Assembly: GCA_026413225.1 (NCBI GenBank)
Contig: CM048591.1
Coordinates: 45,575,803-45,639,802 of the forward strand
Origin: Otis tarda
Taxonomy: Eukaryota; Chordata; Aves; Otidiformes; Otididae
Reading direction: 5' to 3'
Length of the DNA: 64,000 nucleotides
Part shown: positions 38,047 to 50,273 of the stretch, one piece after another
Layout of the letters: each line of letters opens with the position of its first letter
Numbering within the stretch: the first letter of the stretch is position 1
The notes under the pieces: generated by a model
What the model was told of the DNA's origin: nothing
Databases searched by the model: none
What the model saw: only the letters and a program-made list of their open reading frames with translations
Program-made: the position numbers and the translations under genes

Positions 38047-38895
38047 ATGTTGCAGATGATGCCAAGCTGAGTGGTACAACTGATATGCTTGAGGGAATGG
38101 ATGCCATTCAGGGGGACCTTGACAGGCTTGAGGAGTGGGCCCATGTGAACCTCATGAAAGTCAACAAGGCCAAGTTCAAGATCTTGCACCTGAGTTGCAC
38201 CAATTTCCAATATCAGTACAGGCTGTGGGCTGAATGGATTGAGAGCAGCCTCAGAAGGAAGAACTGGAAGATACTGGTTGATTAAAAATAGGATATGAGC
38301 TGGTGATATGCACTTGCAGCACAGAAAGCTGATTCTGTCCTGGGTTGCAGCAAAAGAAATGTGTCCAGCAGATCAAAGGAAGTAATCCTCCCCTTATACT
38401 CCATGCTTGTGAGTCTCCATCTGGAGTACTGCATCAAGTTCTGGGGTCCCCAGTACAAGAAAGACATGGACCTGTTAGAGCGGGTCCAGAGAAGGCCAAG
38501 AAAATGGTCAGAGGGCTGGAGCACCTCTCCTGTGAGGAAAAGCTGAGAGAGCTGGGGCTGTTCAGCCTGGAGAAGAGAAGGCTCTGGGGAGGCCTTTACT
38601 GAAGGCCTTTAAATGTGTAAAGCGGACTTATGAGAAAGGTTAAGAAAGACTTTTTACTAGGACTTTTAGCAACAGGACAAGGGACAATCATTTTTAAACT
38701 GAAAGATGGTATATTTATATTGGAGATAAGGAAGAAATTTTTTAGATGAGGGTGGTGAGACACTGGAACAGGTTTCCTAGAGAAGTCGTGAATGGCTCAT
38801 CATGGGAAGTGTTCAAAGTCAGGTTGGACAGGGCTTTGAACTAGACTATCTTTGAAGGTCCCTTCCAACTGAAATAATTTTGTGATTCTGTGATC
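38047..38895 (+). mobile_element. CR1 LINE copy, 3' part, frameshifted
   Basis: The copy starts inside the reverse-transcriptase region just at the ADD motif (ADDAKLSG) and continues through LEEWAHVNLMKVNKAKFKIL, a broken [20 protein letters not shown] segment and [19 protein letters not shown]. It ends in the CR1 3' UTR with TTTTGTGATTCTGTGATC near 38890. The frame is broken by stops near 38283 and shifts at least twice after that. Same strand as LRRC2. Confidence 0.92.
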
Positions 38896-39703
38896 ATCCT
38901 TGTAAATACAACAGCACAATTGTCCATAGAATGTTGTCATTTTGTTATATATGTATTTAAGGATCCCTTTGCTAACACGTCATCTATTTGATTTATTCAA
39001 ATTCCTTACTTTCTTCCCCTTCGACTATGCCACAGTATAATTTGCATTTTTTTTCAGTATAATGCACATTTTTTCAATATTATACATTATGCATTTTAAT
39101 GATGTTTCTAAACATGTTTTTACTGAAGACTGTGTAATGCTATAAATTGAAGAAACAGAAAGTACAATATGACTAAATGTAGCCTAGAATATTATAAGGG
39201 CCTTAAAATTAAGCCAACAAGGATGATAAATTGCAATAAAGAAAATAATTAAACAAATTCACATGTCCATTATCTTTTGTACTAAAAGTATGCCATGCTG
39301 AGTAGGCAAGACAGAATTTTTGACGTAGTAAGTTTAGCAGGAGTGACTGTTCCTGGTGAACTGGTTCTATATAAAATACTAAGATGCTTTTCAGTTATCA
39401 GGAAAGTTTTCTAAAGTGGCCAAACCAACAGTCAACTTCTGTGGTTTCAGTTGAGGTCAATAGGTATCTCATCCCTGATAGAATTAAGATCTTTGCTAGT
39501 CTTTGCTGGCTTCTTTCAAACTCATGCCATAACCATTGTTGATTAAGGGAAGTCTATACGAGTGCAACACAGCACTATTACTGCCCACAATGTTCGTGGC
39601 CACTGCAGAAAATATTTATTAATCCCTTACTCGTCGTCACATTAAGGAGTTTTTTCTTTGCTAAATTGAGTACATCTTTTATTTTTACTTTCTCCCTTCA
39701 TGG

Positions 39704-39728
39704 TTTTATTTTATTTTATTTTATTTTA
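39704..39728 (+). repeat. (TTTTA)5 microsatellite next to the exon 4 branch point
   Basis: Five perfect TTTTA units end 31 bases before exon 4. A branch-point-like CTGAT (A at 39736) follows immediately, 24 bases before the exon. The tract is therefore part of, or directly next to, the 3' splice-site signals of intron 3. Confidence 0.85.
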
Positions 39729-39759
39729 TGTGCTGATTTTAATTATCTTTCCCTCACAG

Positions 39760-39896
39760 GCTGCTTAAAAAACCTCAAACTGCTCAATATGAGTTTCAAT
39801 AATTTGAAGTCAGTCCCTCCAGAATTGGGTGATTGTGAGAATCTGGAAAAACTGGATTTGTCTGGAAATATGGAAATAACAGAGCTCCCATTTGAA
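39760..39896 (+). CDS. LRRC2: LRRC2 coding exon 4 (residues 165-210), leucine-rich repeats 3 and 4
   Basis: Acceptor CCCTCACAG; the first two bases GC complete Gly-165. Donor GAA|GTAAGA follows codon 210 in phase 0. The encoded [20 protein letters not shown] and [20 protein letters not shown] segments are close to mammalian LRRC2, with ELGDCENLE identical as I recall it. They give repeat 3 (about 170-192) and repeat 4 (193-216, one residue longer because of the extra residue in GNMEITELP). The exon boundaries do not coincide with repeat boundaries. Confidence 0.95.
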
Positions 39897-41157
39897 GTAA
39901 GATAACAAAATATGTTTCCTCCATATTTTTTTTTTATTTGGCTTATAAGGTATTTTATCACAAACTTAAAATATTTTCTTAACAGATTAAATCACATTCC
40001 TTGCAATTTTTAGCAATAGTGTTTTAGTAGTAATGTCACTGAAAATGCCTTATCAGCAGTTAAATGGGACCAAGCTTCTTTGTTTTGGTTTTCAAGTCAC
40101 TAAATTTTGCTTGTATTTATTCTGATATATGAAGGAGGACATGATCCCAAAGGGGATTTGGCCAGTGGTGATAAGGAAAAGGCTGCAAATAGCTATTTTC
40201 TGTGAAAGTGAAGTGCATCTTGACAGTCAAATTCACATACTAACCTTCATTTTTTTTTCCCAGTGTCTGTTTTCCTTTAAAAAGAATATGGAGAGTTCTA
40301 TAAACAACACTGCACATTGCTATGTGCATAAATATCTGTCTGAAAGGGATATTATGTGTGAGGCATGGTATGAATACACAATAAAGACTGAGAAAAGGAC
40401 TCCCAGGCATGCAGCAAGATTGTTTCTTGTGTTGGATGCATAACTGCTCTCTGCCACAGATGCTCTGAGACTTACTGTTCATGGAGAAAGGAACCACTGG
40501 CTGGGTGGTTCCACAGTTTCAGATATCATCTGTATTTCTCAGGTTCTTAATATCCTGATTCCTCGGGGATGAGTAGGAGGAGCTTTAGGGAGAAGGGTCA
40601 GACTCTTCTTTACTGATTCCCACTTTTTCTGTAAACATCTGTCCCTGGCAATTTACAGGCAATGTTAGAGTGGACGAAACTTATGTGAGATCTGGTTTGG
40701 CCATACTTGTGTTCTGTTCTGAGGATATGCAAGCAGTAATTAACTTTCCTTTCTGACTTTTCATTGCAAGGTAGTTTATCTAGAAAAAACTGTTAAAAAA
40801 TTGTGTGAAGGCAACAGAAACAAAGAGTGAACGTAAGCTTCAGATTGGAAGTGGACACTGCATAGAAATGCTAGCCACAGCACAAACAGTGGAGGTCTCC
40901 TTTCTCCTTCCTCTCCTCCTCCTTCAGATAGCAAGGACATGGGACAAACCAGATAAAACTTAACTGGTAAAAAGGAAGCATAATGGAATCAGGAAAACAT
41001 GTATCCTGAACAGGCAGAGGAATTAAACATAAGCATCTAGGAAAAGTGAGTATATGCAAACCTGTGGACTAGAATGGTGAATTTAGCCCCAATCATTGAT
41101 ATGTTAAAATCAATTAGTATTTCCCCAGTTGCTCACAGTGCAAAGGCTTACACATGT

Positions 41158-41418
41158 CATAGAATCATAGAATCATAGAATGGTTAGGGTTGAAAGGGAC
41201 CTTCAAAGGTCATCTAGTCCAACCCCCCTGCAAGGAGCAGGGACATCCCCCACTAGATCAGGTTCCTCAGAGCCTCATCCAGCCTGGCCTTGAACGTTTC
41301 CAGGGATGGGGCTTCCACCACCTTTCTGGGCAACCTGTTCCAGTGTTCTATAAGTCACATCGTAAAAAATTTTTTCCTAATTTCCAATCTAAATCTACCC
41401 CCCACTATTTTAAAACGC
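41158..41418 (-). mobile_element. CR1 LINE 3' end, 5'-truncated
   Basis: The + strand opens with three rc units of the CR1 tail (ATAGAATC repeated), then GGTTAGGGTTGAAAGGGACC, the 3' UTR and a short end of the coding region up to CTATTTTAAAAC near 41414. The match to other copies stops there. The retained three-unit tail and good match suggest a relatively young insertion, but only about 260 bp is present. Confidence 0.9.
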
Positions 41419-44400
41419 GTTATGTCAATGCGTTATGGGTAGCCTTTGCACGTAAACCTAGCTGCACATGTAAGTCTTTCCAGGGCTGAGTCCAAAGAGT
41501 CCAATATTTGTCTCGGAAAGCTCAGAAATGTCGTTGCCCTCTGGCAGTCTCCTATTCAATGGGATTGAAACCCATTAAAACTGGGTGTAGGCTAGTGAGT
41601 AATAGTTCACTTACAATCTATGGAAAAAAATGAGGAGCTGAGCAAATGACTTTACATAACAGCAAAATCTGGAAGCAGCATCATGTCAACATAGTTTAAA
41701 AGGTCAAGAAGAAAAATATTGGCATTGTTTATTTTGTTTCCTTGTTTCTCTGGAGGCCAGCACTTAATATATACTTGCAGTTGTCTGTGAGGTAGGCTAC
41801 ACAATCTCTTTTGATTTAGTTTATAAAATTAGTTTCCTAGAATCAACATTTCAAGGGCAGCTTTGGAAGCCAAACATACAATTAAAGGAACACTTCTGTG
41901 TGTTTAAATGCTGTTTGCACCTTTAAAATGCTGCAAAGTGTTTGGCCTTTGGTGTACTCAATATGGCTGTGTTACTTGAGGGCAAGTGCATCAGTACTCT
42001 TGCTAATGTAATAGGTGTCTGATGTTTGATTCTCAGATGGGCAAAAGGTGATAGTCACTGGCAGATAACTATTTAATGAATTAAAATATTGAATTAGTCT
42101 GAACAGTCTAAAATGCTTCATCATGGACCACCTCCTCCTCCTCATCCCGCTTGGACCTTGGTGTCCCTGCTGCTCTTTCTCACTCTTTTTATTCTCTCCT
42201 CCTTTCTCTGGAGTAGAAAATTTTTTCCCCTTTCTTAAATAAGTTTTTAGAGTGGCACCAAACACTTGACTGAGGGCTTGGCTGTGTCCTGTGCTGGATC
42301 CATTTGAGCCGTCTGGAACTATTTGTATCCAGAATGGAGTAACCTCTGGTCTCTTTCCATAGGGGCCCCCCTGCAGCTCCTATGCTGCCAGCACCTTGCC
42401 ATGGACACCCAGTGCAAGTATTTATGACCCCAAGTTAGACAGATTAGATCAATTATTACCTAATACAATTGTTGCTAATGCCTGATAATCCAGTGAAATG
42501 CATTCTATCCTGTGGTGTGAGTACTGGGAACTGTAGAGTGTAAATGAACAAGTATGTGTGGGCTCTGTTTGGGTAGGTGAATGGGTTCCCTTTACAACAT
42601 AAGGAAAAAAAAAAGAGAAAAGTTGGCAACCAATACACAAAATAAGGTAGAGAGTTGCTAAAAATGTTTCCTGTTTATCATTTTTTTAGGAAGTTCAATT
42701 TTTATTTGACTTTCCAATCCCTAAAAGTTTCTTCTGGGAAGGTTAAAAAAATGCATGAGAGCAGCAGCAGTATTCTCCAGTGTCAAACTTACTCAAAAGA
42801 AATAAAGGCAAATTTCAGCTCAGCAGAAAGGATCAAAGTCTAATTTTACCTTGGTTTTGTACGTAAAATAATGACCAGAGAGACACTGATGACATATACG
42901 AAAATGGATTCAAAGAGATTGATAACATGCCTGTAATTCAGTCAAGAATTTTTGACAGACCCATAAAGGTTTCTGAGATGATCAGAACTCTGATATACAC
43001 TTCAGACTGATACACATCTTCAGTAATCAGTTTCCCTGTTCCCTTTCTACCTATTTTCTTTATGACAGGTGCAAAAAGAAGAGGAGTCCTGAAGGTTTTG
43101 GTTTATTTGGTTATTTAGTTGTTTACTTTCTTAAGAAAAGAGTTCAAGCTTATCATTCCTTTTTTTTTTTTTTTTGTTGGTGTTGTTAAATAGACACAAA
43201 ATATTGCATGGTGAGCTAATTTAGGGGGAGAAATCAGTGAGATGGATCATATAACACATCACTGTAGTTGTTACCAAGAAGTGGTAGAGGGTGAGTGTAG
43301 GTTATTACACAAAACCATACCGTGTCACCAAATACTGATTTTGAACTGAAGTTCCTAATTTGTGAAGACAGCTACCATACATGTGTATAGATTTTTGCTG
43401 ACATATCAGTTGTTTCTGTGCCTGCATTTGTCAGTCAGCTACGTAAGAACTTCACAGACTTATGACATCTGTTAAGTCTGTTAATTTGTTTTGTAAACAA
43501 GGAAACCTCAGGAAGACAAGATGTTAATAACTTTTATCTTGTGCTAATTTGCAGGTAAACTACAGATGTTAAGGAGGTTTTCAGTATGTATGCTGACTAT
43601 TCTTGCCCTTTTAATCTACCAATTTAATTTTTCAATGTAACTGTTTTAAGCTGAGGTGTGCTATGATTGAGATGCTTTAGCATAACTGAAATATTGTGGA
43701 TCTTAATTCTCTGTTAATAGATTCAATATCTGGCAATGATACATCCACCTTTTTCAGTGTGTGGGGCAAAAACCCCACCCCAAATGATAGCATTCTGCTT
43801 GGCCTTATGTGACTTGTTTCGTGGAGTGTCTGTATCAGCCTACTAGGAACATGTATGTCCAATACCTGGACTTTTGTCAATATTTCTATTTGAGTGTGCT
43901 TTGGAGCCATGCCTTGAGTGACATCTCATGCCATAGCATCAGGAGGCAAGCACATTGCTCACTTGTCTGTCATTTCTTGTAGAAAGCCCTTTCCCTATTT
44001 TCAAAGGCCACTTCCAGTACTCTGTAAGTTATCTGACTGAAACTTAAAATGAGATAATCTGATGCTCCATCAAAAAAATTAAGTGTGTGTGCTCTCATGT
44101 TTTACTTTCTCAAGGCTTAGGATTTCATACCATTCCATACTATGCCTAAGGAGGAGCAAGGTGGTTCAATGTCTACATTTCAATTTATTTTTATGTCTTC
44201 TACTGTTGGATGTCTAACATTTTTACATTTTAGAAAGTTCAATTTAACTTTAGTATTAGATTAGTATTAGTTGCAAAGTAAGTCCTTTGGCAGAAGAGAT
44301 TTTTGGATCTGTAGTTGAATTCAAATCTGTTTTGGCCACATTTGTAAATTAAGAATGCCTTTCTCTGGACATGAGTGAAATAAAATGTAAATGTTAGAAA

Positions 44401-46481
44401 AGGCAACCTACATGGCATTATATTTATACAACCAGTTTGTAATAGATATTTCTAGACCTTAGTAACCAGGCTCAGCAGGGGAGGGTGCACTATGAAGTTT
44501 AGGGCACAGTCTTCCCTGAGAGGACACATAGCTGATAAGGCTCCTTTGCAGAGGTGAATTTTTTCCTCTAGCTAAGATACTCAGGAGAGGCATGCCCTGT
44601 GTGTTATCCAGTTCCTGTCCTAGCATAGTGGGATTATACCGGGTACTATACTCTGGGGCTGCAGAAAGACGGGGAGGGATAGATGGATTTGTTGTTAAAT
44701 TTCTTGTACTTTCTGTGTGTGAATTTAAGAATAGCATTAGTGATGGTATTTTCATTTTAACAATTGGATAGAATTCCTATTACTATTTTCATGCACGTTA
44801 CACAACTAATTTGTTTTTCTAGGAATAAAAATGATATTATAAATAACAAATGTATTTTGTGATACAGGTTTGTAGAAAAAATTCTGATCTTATTTTGAGA
44901 TGTGCTTCCTTCAGAAAGTGTTACTTTCTACAGTTATTTACTGAATCACCTAATTAATGTTTCCTGTGCATGGCAGAATACCTGCTTTGTGCTGATATTT
45001 CAAAGAAACAGCTTTGCTGTGTTGAAGGGCCAGTTCTTCTTCCATGCTATAAAATTCTACTAATAATGCTACAGCAGCCAAGAGTATCTATAGATGTGAC
45101 CCGAAGGAACTTTAATGAGAAGAGAGGGAGATGAAGAATTTCTCATTTCCTCCATCTGTACCATCTGGTATGGCACATGCCGTCAGTCACAGGACAGGCA
45201 AGTCACTCCACAGTACCAGTAGCAAGGCAGAAATGCTTACAGATAGGTGTTCTGATCTAGAAAATAAATTAAAAAGGGGCCTTGCAAAATTATTCTGCAT
45301 TGAACAGTGTTCAATACCACCTGTAAGCACTCCCAGTAAGTGATCTGAAAATTTTCTGTATCTTTTGTGAGATCTGGGTAGTGCAAAGTGAGGGAATGAG
45401 ACAGAGACTGACACAGCCTATAAATACCTTGTCAAAGGTATATGTATGTATGCTTGCATTTCCATGTCAGTCCTGTATAAACTGATCTTTGAATTTCAGA
45501 GAAATGGCAAGGTCATGCTTTCTGGCTGTTTTAGCACATCATGTTTTCCACTGTTCAAACAAAACCTTGTTTTGTGTTTCTGATGCATAGAAGGTTTCAG
45601 CTAACTACTGATATAAGCAAGTACAGACTTAGGGAGCTTTCAAAATCATGGAATAGTTTGGGTTGGAAGGGATCTTAAGGGCCATCTAATCCAACTCCCC
45701 TGCAGGGACATCTTCATTCAACCTGACCTCAAGTGTTTCCAGGGATGGGGCATCTACCACCTCCCTGGCAACCTGTTGCAGTCTTCCACCACCCTCATTG
45801 TGAGGAATTTCTTAGTTACATCTAGTCTGAATCTACCCTCTTCCAGTTTAAAGCCATTACCACTTGTCCTATCCTTACAGGCCCTGTTAAGAAGTTTGTC
45901 CCCATCTTTCTTATAAGCCTCCTTTAAGCACTGAAAGGCTGCAATAAGGTCCCACTGGAGCCTTCTCTTCTCCAGGCTGAAAAACTCCAACTCTCTCAGC
46001 CTGTTTTCATAGGAGAGATATTCCGTCCCTTTGATCATTTTTGTGGCCCTCCTCTGGACCTGCTGCAACAGGTCCATGTCTGTCTTGTACTGAGGACTCC
46101 AGAGCTGGATGCAGTACTCCAGGTGGGGTCTTGTCAGAGCGAAGTAGAGGGGCAGAATCACCTCCATCATGCTGCTGTCCATGCTCCTTTAGATGCAGAG
46201 CAGGATACAGTTGGCTTTCTGGGCTGCGAGTATGCATTGGTGGTTCATATCCAATTTCTTATCCACCAGTACCTCTAAGTCCTACTCTGTAGGGCCGCTC
46301 TCAATCCCTTCATCCCCAGCCTGTATTGACAACAGGAATTGCCCTGACCCAGATGCAGAACCTTGCATGTGGCCTTGTAGAACCTCATGAGGTTCATGTG
46401 TGCCCACTTTTCGTACTTGTCCAGGTCCCTCTGGATGGCATTCCATCCCTCAAGTGTGTCAATCACACCACTCAGCTTGGT

Positions 46482-46543
46482 ATCGTCTGCAAATTTGCTG
46501 GATTTGCAGCAAATCGTCTGCAAATTTGTGCACTCAGTCCCAT
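46482..46543. repeat. 31-bp local duplication inside the CR1 RT region
   Basis: ATCGTCTGCAAATTTG occurs at 46482-46497 and again at 46513-46528, a 31-bp offset. Other CR1 copies have this segment once, so it is a replication-slippage or repair duplication in this copy just beside the FADD codons. Confidence 0.8.
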
Positions 46544-47700
46544 TGTCTATATGTCATTGATGAGGATATTAAAAAGTACTGGTCTCCATATGGTCCCCTA
46601 AGGGACACTAAGTGTCACTAGTCTTCATCCAGACATTGAGCTCTTGACCACTACTCTCTGGATGGGACCATCTAGCCAATTCCTTATTCATCAAACAGTC
46701 CATCTGTCAAATCCATAGCTCTCCAACGTAGAGAGAAGGGTGTCGTGGGGGACCGTGTCAAGACAGATGACATCCATAGCTCTTCCCTTGTCCATTGATG
46801 TAGTCACTCCACCACAAAAGGCCACTAGATTGGTCAGGCAAGACTTGCCCTTGATGAAGCCACACTGACTGTTTTGAATCACCTCCCTGTTCTCCATGTG
46901 CCTTAGCACAGCTTCTAGGAGGATTGTTCCATTATCTTGCCAGGCACAGAGGTGAGGCTGACAGATCGGTAGTTCCTAAGATCCTCCTTTCTACCCTTTT
47001 TAAAAATCAGTGCAATGTTTCAATTTTTCCAGTCACCAGGAACTTTGTCTGACTGCCATGACTTTTCAAATATCATGGAGATGGCTTGGCAGCTACAGCA
47101 GCCAGTTTCCTCAGGACTTTAGAATGCGTCTCATCAGGTCCCATAGACTTATGTATGTTCACGTTCCACAGGTGGTCATGAACCTGATGTTCTCCTATAG
47201 TGGAAGGGACTTTGCTCCCCCAATCCCTACCTTGAAGTCCATTCATTCGAGAGGTGTGAGAATAGAAGTTGTCAGGGAAGACCAAGACAAAAAATTTGTT
47301 GAGTACCTTAACCTTCTGCTTGTCCATGACTCTGCCAGTCATGTTCATCAGAAGGGATACACTTTCTTTGACCTTTCTTTTCTGTTTGAACATACCTGTA
47401 GAAATCCTTCTTATTAATCTTTGCATCCTTTGCCAAGTTCAGCTCCAGCCATACCTTGGCCTTCCTGACCCTATCCCTACACAACTGGCCAGCGTCCCTA
47501 TACTCTTCCCAGGATACCTGTTCCTGCTTCCACTGCCTGTGCATTTCCTTCTTACCCTTCAGTCTGACCGGCAGGTCTTGACTTATCCATGCCAGTCTCT
47601 TGCCTTGTCTCTTGCTCTTGGGCTCTATGGGAAGTGTCCTTAGGGTTCTGCCAGCTCTGTTCTGCTCCCTTGTCCATGAGGGCATTTTCCCAGGGTGCCC

Positions 47701-48209
47701 CATGGAGGGCCCACTGGGACAGCCGTTCTGGAGAGACTGCACCCCGTGGAAGAGATGACCCATGCCGGAGCAGTTTCACGAAGGACTGTGGCATATGGGT
47801 GGGACCCCACAATGGAGCAGGGGAGGAATGTGAGGAGTTCTTCCCAAGACCATGAAGCAGTGGCGTAAAACAACGTGTGATGAACTGACCGCAACCCCCA
47901 TTCCCTCTTCCTCGTGCTGCTCAGGGGGGAAGGTAGTAGAGATAATGTTAAGCTTGGGAAGAGGGAGGAGTGGGGGGAGGTTATCTTGTTCTCTGTCTCA
48001 TTATCCTGCTGTTTGTAGTAATAAATGAATAGTTTTCCCCAAGTCGAGTCTGTTTTGCCTGTAACGGTAACTTTAATGATTTTCTCCCTGTCCTTATCTC
48101 AAACCTCGAGCCATTTTTCCTTATATTTTCTCTCCCTGTTCTCTCGGAGGGTGGGGGGAGTGAGAGAGAGACTGTGTAGTCTGGTCCCGATCGGGGCTGA
48201 ACTATGACA
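47701..48209 (+). mobile_element. Solo LTR inserted in CR1, plus orientation
   Basis: The 509-bp block interrupts CR1 coding sequence: on the minus strand CR1 reads ...LLKELVNRT before it and PWENALMDKGAEQ after it, a continuous CR1 reading once removed. It is flanked by GTGCCC (47695-47700) and GTGTCC (48210-48215), a 6-bp target duplication with one change. It carries an AATAAA at about 48020-48026 and ends ACTATGACA, as LTRs do. The left edge starts CATGG rather than TG, and the long U3 seen in the related LTR at 50.3-51.8 kb is absent, so it is a short subfamily or a 5'-deleted LTR. There is no viral coding sequence. Confidence 0.82.
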
Positions 48210-50273
48210 GTGTCCTATTGACTAACTCTTTTAACAGCTGGAAGTTTGCTTTCTTAAAATTCAGGGTCCTGACTTTACTCTTCATCTGACCCATATCTTT
48301 CTGGACTGTGAACTCCACCAGTGCATGATCACTGCAGCCAAAGCTGCCTCCAATCTTGATGCCATCAATTAGCTCACTTGTGTTGGTGACCAATGGGTCC
48401 AGTAAGGCATCCCCTCTGGTAAGGGTATCCAGAGTTACAGGAGTTATAATTGGTGCTGTTTATCTGCTTTATTTACCTGAAAAATACAATTAGTTGTCTC
48501 TTGCATCTTTCAAGAATGCTAACATGCATGACCCTAAAAAAAGAAAGCTGATATGATTAGAGATTCATTAAGCACTAACATTAGTCTCCTAAAATTTTCA
48601 AACACAGCAGTATCCAGAATAGACATAAATAACTTTTTAATACATAAATGCAATTTCAAAAGGTATTTTAAAACTAAAGTTTAACAGCTGGAAAGTTTTT
48701 GGTTTCTTTTGGTCTTGTTCTCTTTCTCTGAACAGCCCTATTCAACAAAAGAAAACATTTAGCAGGAAGAGCAGAGGCATAAGCTCTGTGCCAGTGTGGG
48801 AAGATTTCAAATAACTCCCTACTGGGCATTTCCATGTAACTTCTTACCTTTGTGATACATGACTGACACCTCTCAAAGCCATACCCTGGTTATGCAGCAG
48901 TCTCAATAGAAACGTAAAATGTGTTGTTTTACCAGCATGCTGTTTTTCAAAGCTACAATCTTCCAAACCTGTTTCTTTCCCTTGCCATTTGTTTTTTGTG
49001 TGTGTAACAATTATAAGATGAAAAACACATTCAAGAGGATGTACAGGACATTAATTTCCCAGGAGTTTCACTATTCATTCAGGCACTACAGGAACTCATC
49101 CTTAGTTCCTTCCTCTCTCATTCAACAGGATTATAAAGTACCTGTAAAATCTTTACATTTGTAGCATTTTAAAAAAGTTACAAAAGAGTCATTTATTTGA
49201 TTTGTTAAAACTGAATTTTATTTGTGTGGGTTTCTGCTAACCACAAAGCAGAGAGGAGTGGTGTACTAAAGGGCTTAACATAGTACTGTGAAGCCAACAC
49301 ATTAAGCCAATCTCTGGCAAAATTCTTCCTTTTAAATCACTGGCAAAAGTCCAGTTGACTTTAATTGGACCAGCATTTCTGTGCATACATTTTGCAGTCT
49401 CAGAAATGTTTTTCCAGTTGCTCGGCTTGGGTGCATTGCTGTTAGACAGGATTTCATCTTGCCCTTCTTTACTCAGTGCTTGTTTTCTGTTTGAATTTGC
49501 TTAATGCTCATGACGAGTTGCTTTATGACACAGGTGGCCAAAGTGCTGTCAATCCATGCAAAGCAACAGCTGCTTTGTGGAAATGGTATAAGATGTAACA
49601 TCAAACATTAGCAGGAGGGGTGTGAAACCCAAAAGAGCAGGTGCAAAGGTGTTAGGTGTCAGAGGAGACTCATGGAGGCCTTACTGTTGCAGGAGCTCTC
49701 ATAAATGTTTTAATAGATAAGAGGCTACAGAAGGACATGGTTCTATGTTAGGAGACAGGATTATGCAGTTAGGCACAGAAAAGTGTGTCAGTTGATCCTG
49801 TTTTTGGCACTGTGCTTCCAAAATCTACTAATTAATATAGCATCATTTCAAAACCACTTCACTGTCAGAGCAAGTCAGCAGCTAATAATAACAACCCACT
49901 TGATTTGAGAACTGACCCATGCCTACCTCTATGCTGTGGTGCCAGTGACCTTTCCTTTACCTTTCACATTAGTTCAATAAAAGTAACATCACCTTTCACG
50001 GTCTTAAATTTTTTTATAGTAGGGAATGACAGAGAAGTAGGTTTACAACATAAGGGAAGACTTAACAATGAGCAAAGGGGCATAATGTGAACGCTGTGAC
50101 ACAGCTATGTTGTTACAAAAAGCATTAATTGAATTGTAAAAGAATTCAGTGGTAAGAAAAAGTATTTCGTACTGTTCCTGCTCTTCTTTCTCTGAAAACT
50201 GTTTAAAAATCTTACTGAGTCCAATACCAAATGGGCTTTCAAAATCCTGCTTATATATTCCCCATTCATTAGT

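Larger units (their letters stand above)
28412..39759 (+). other. LRRC2: LRRC2 intron 3 (phase 1), 11.3 kb
   Basis: Bounded by GTAAGT and CCCTCACAG. It contains a solo LTR at about 36158-36735, a CR1 copy at about 38047-38895 and a (TTTTA)5 tract at 39704-39728. A GC-richer stretch at 34440-34700 with CCACC-rich runs was not identified. The remainder is AT-rich, with nothing recognisable. Confidence 0.9.
45643..48436 (-). mobile_element. Long CR1 LINE copy (endonuclease end to 3' tail), split by an LTR
   Basis: Read on the minus strand from 48436, it contains the end of the ORF2 endonuclease (LDPLVTNTSELIDGIKIGGS, SDHALVEF), a 509-bp LTR insertion, the linker (WENALMDKGAEQSWQ, KEMHRQWKQEQVSWEEYRDA), the RT fingers (VKESVSLLM, SKVPSTIGEHQVHDHL, NIHKSMGPDETH), [24 protein letters not shown] and [20 protein letters not shown] to the tail at 45643. 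It is about 2.3 kb without the LTR, the longest CR1 in the window. It is dead: the frame is broken several times, motif A lacks the FSKAF core (ICLDTVPHD), and a 31-bp duplication abuts FADD. Confidence 0.95.

Noticed and set aside
47010..47855. Plus-strand open frames of 80-135 codons between 47.0 and 47.9 kb
   Set aside because: They are antisense shadows of the CR1 ORF2 and of the LTR; the minus-strand frames carry the recognisable motifs.
47634..48215. GTGTCC at 47634-47639 as the left target duplication of the LTR ending at 48209
   Set aside because: The bases between 47640 and 47694 translate as CR1 (NALMDKGAEQSWQ on the minus strand), so the LTR cannot start at 47640; GTGCCC at 47695-47700 is the flank that restores the CR1 frame.
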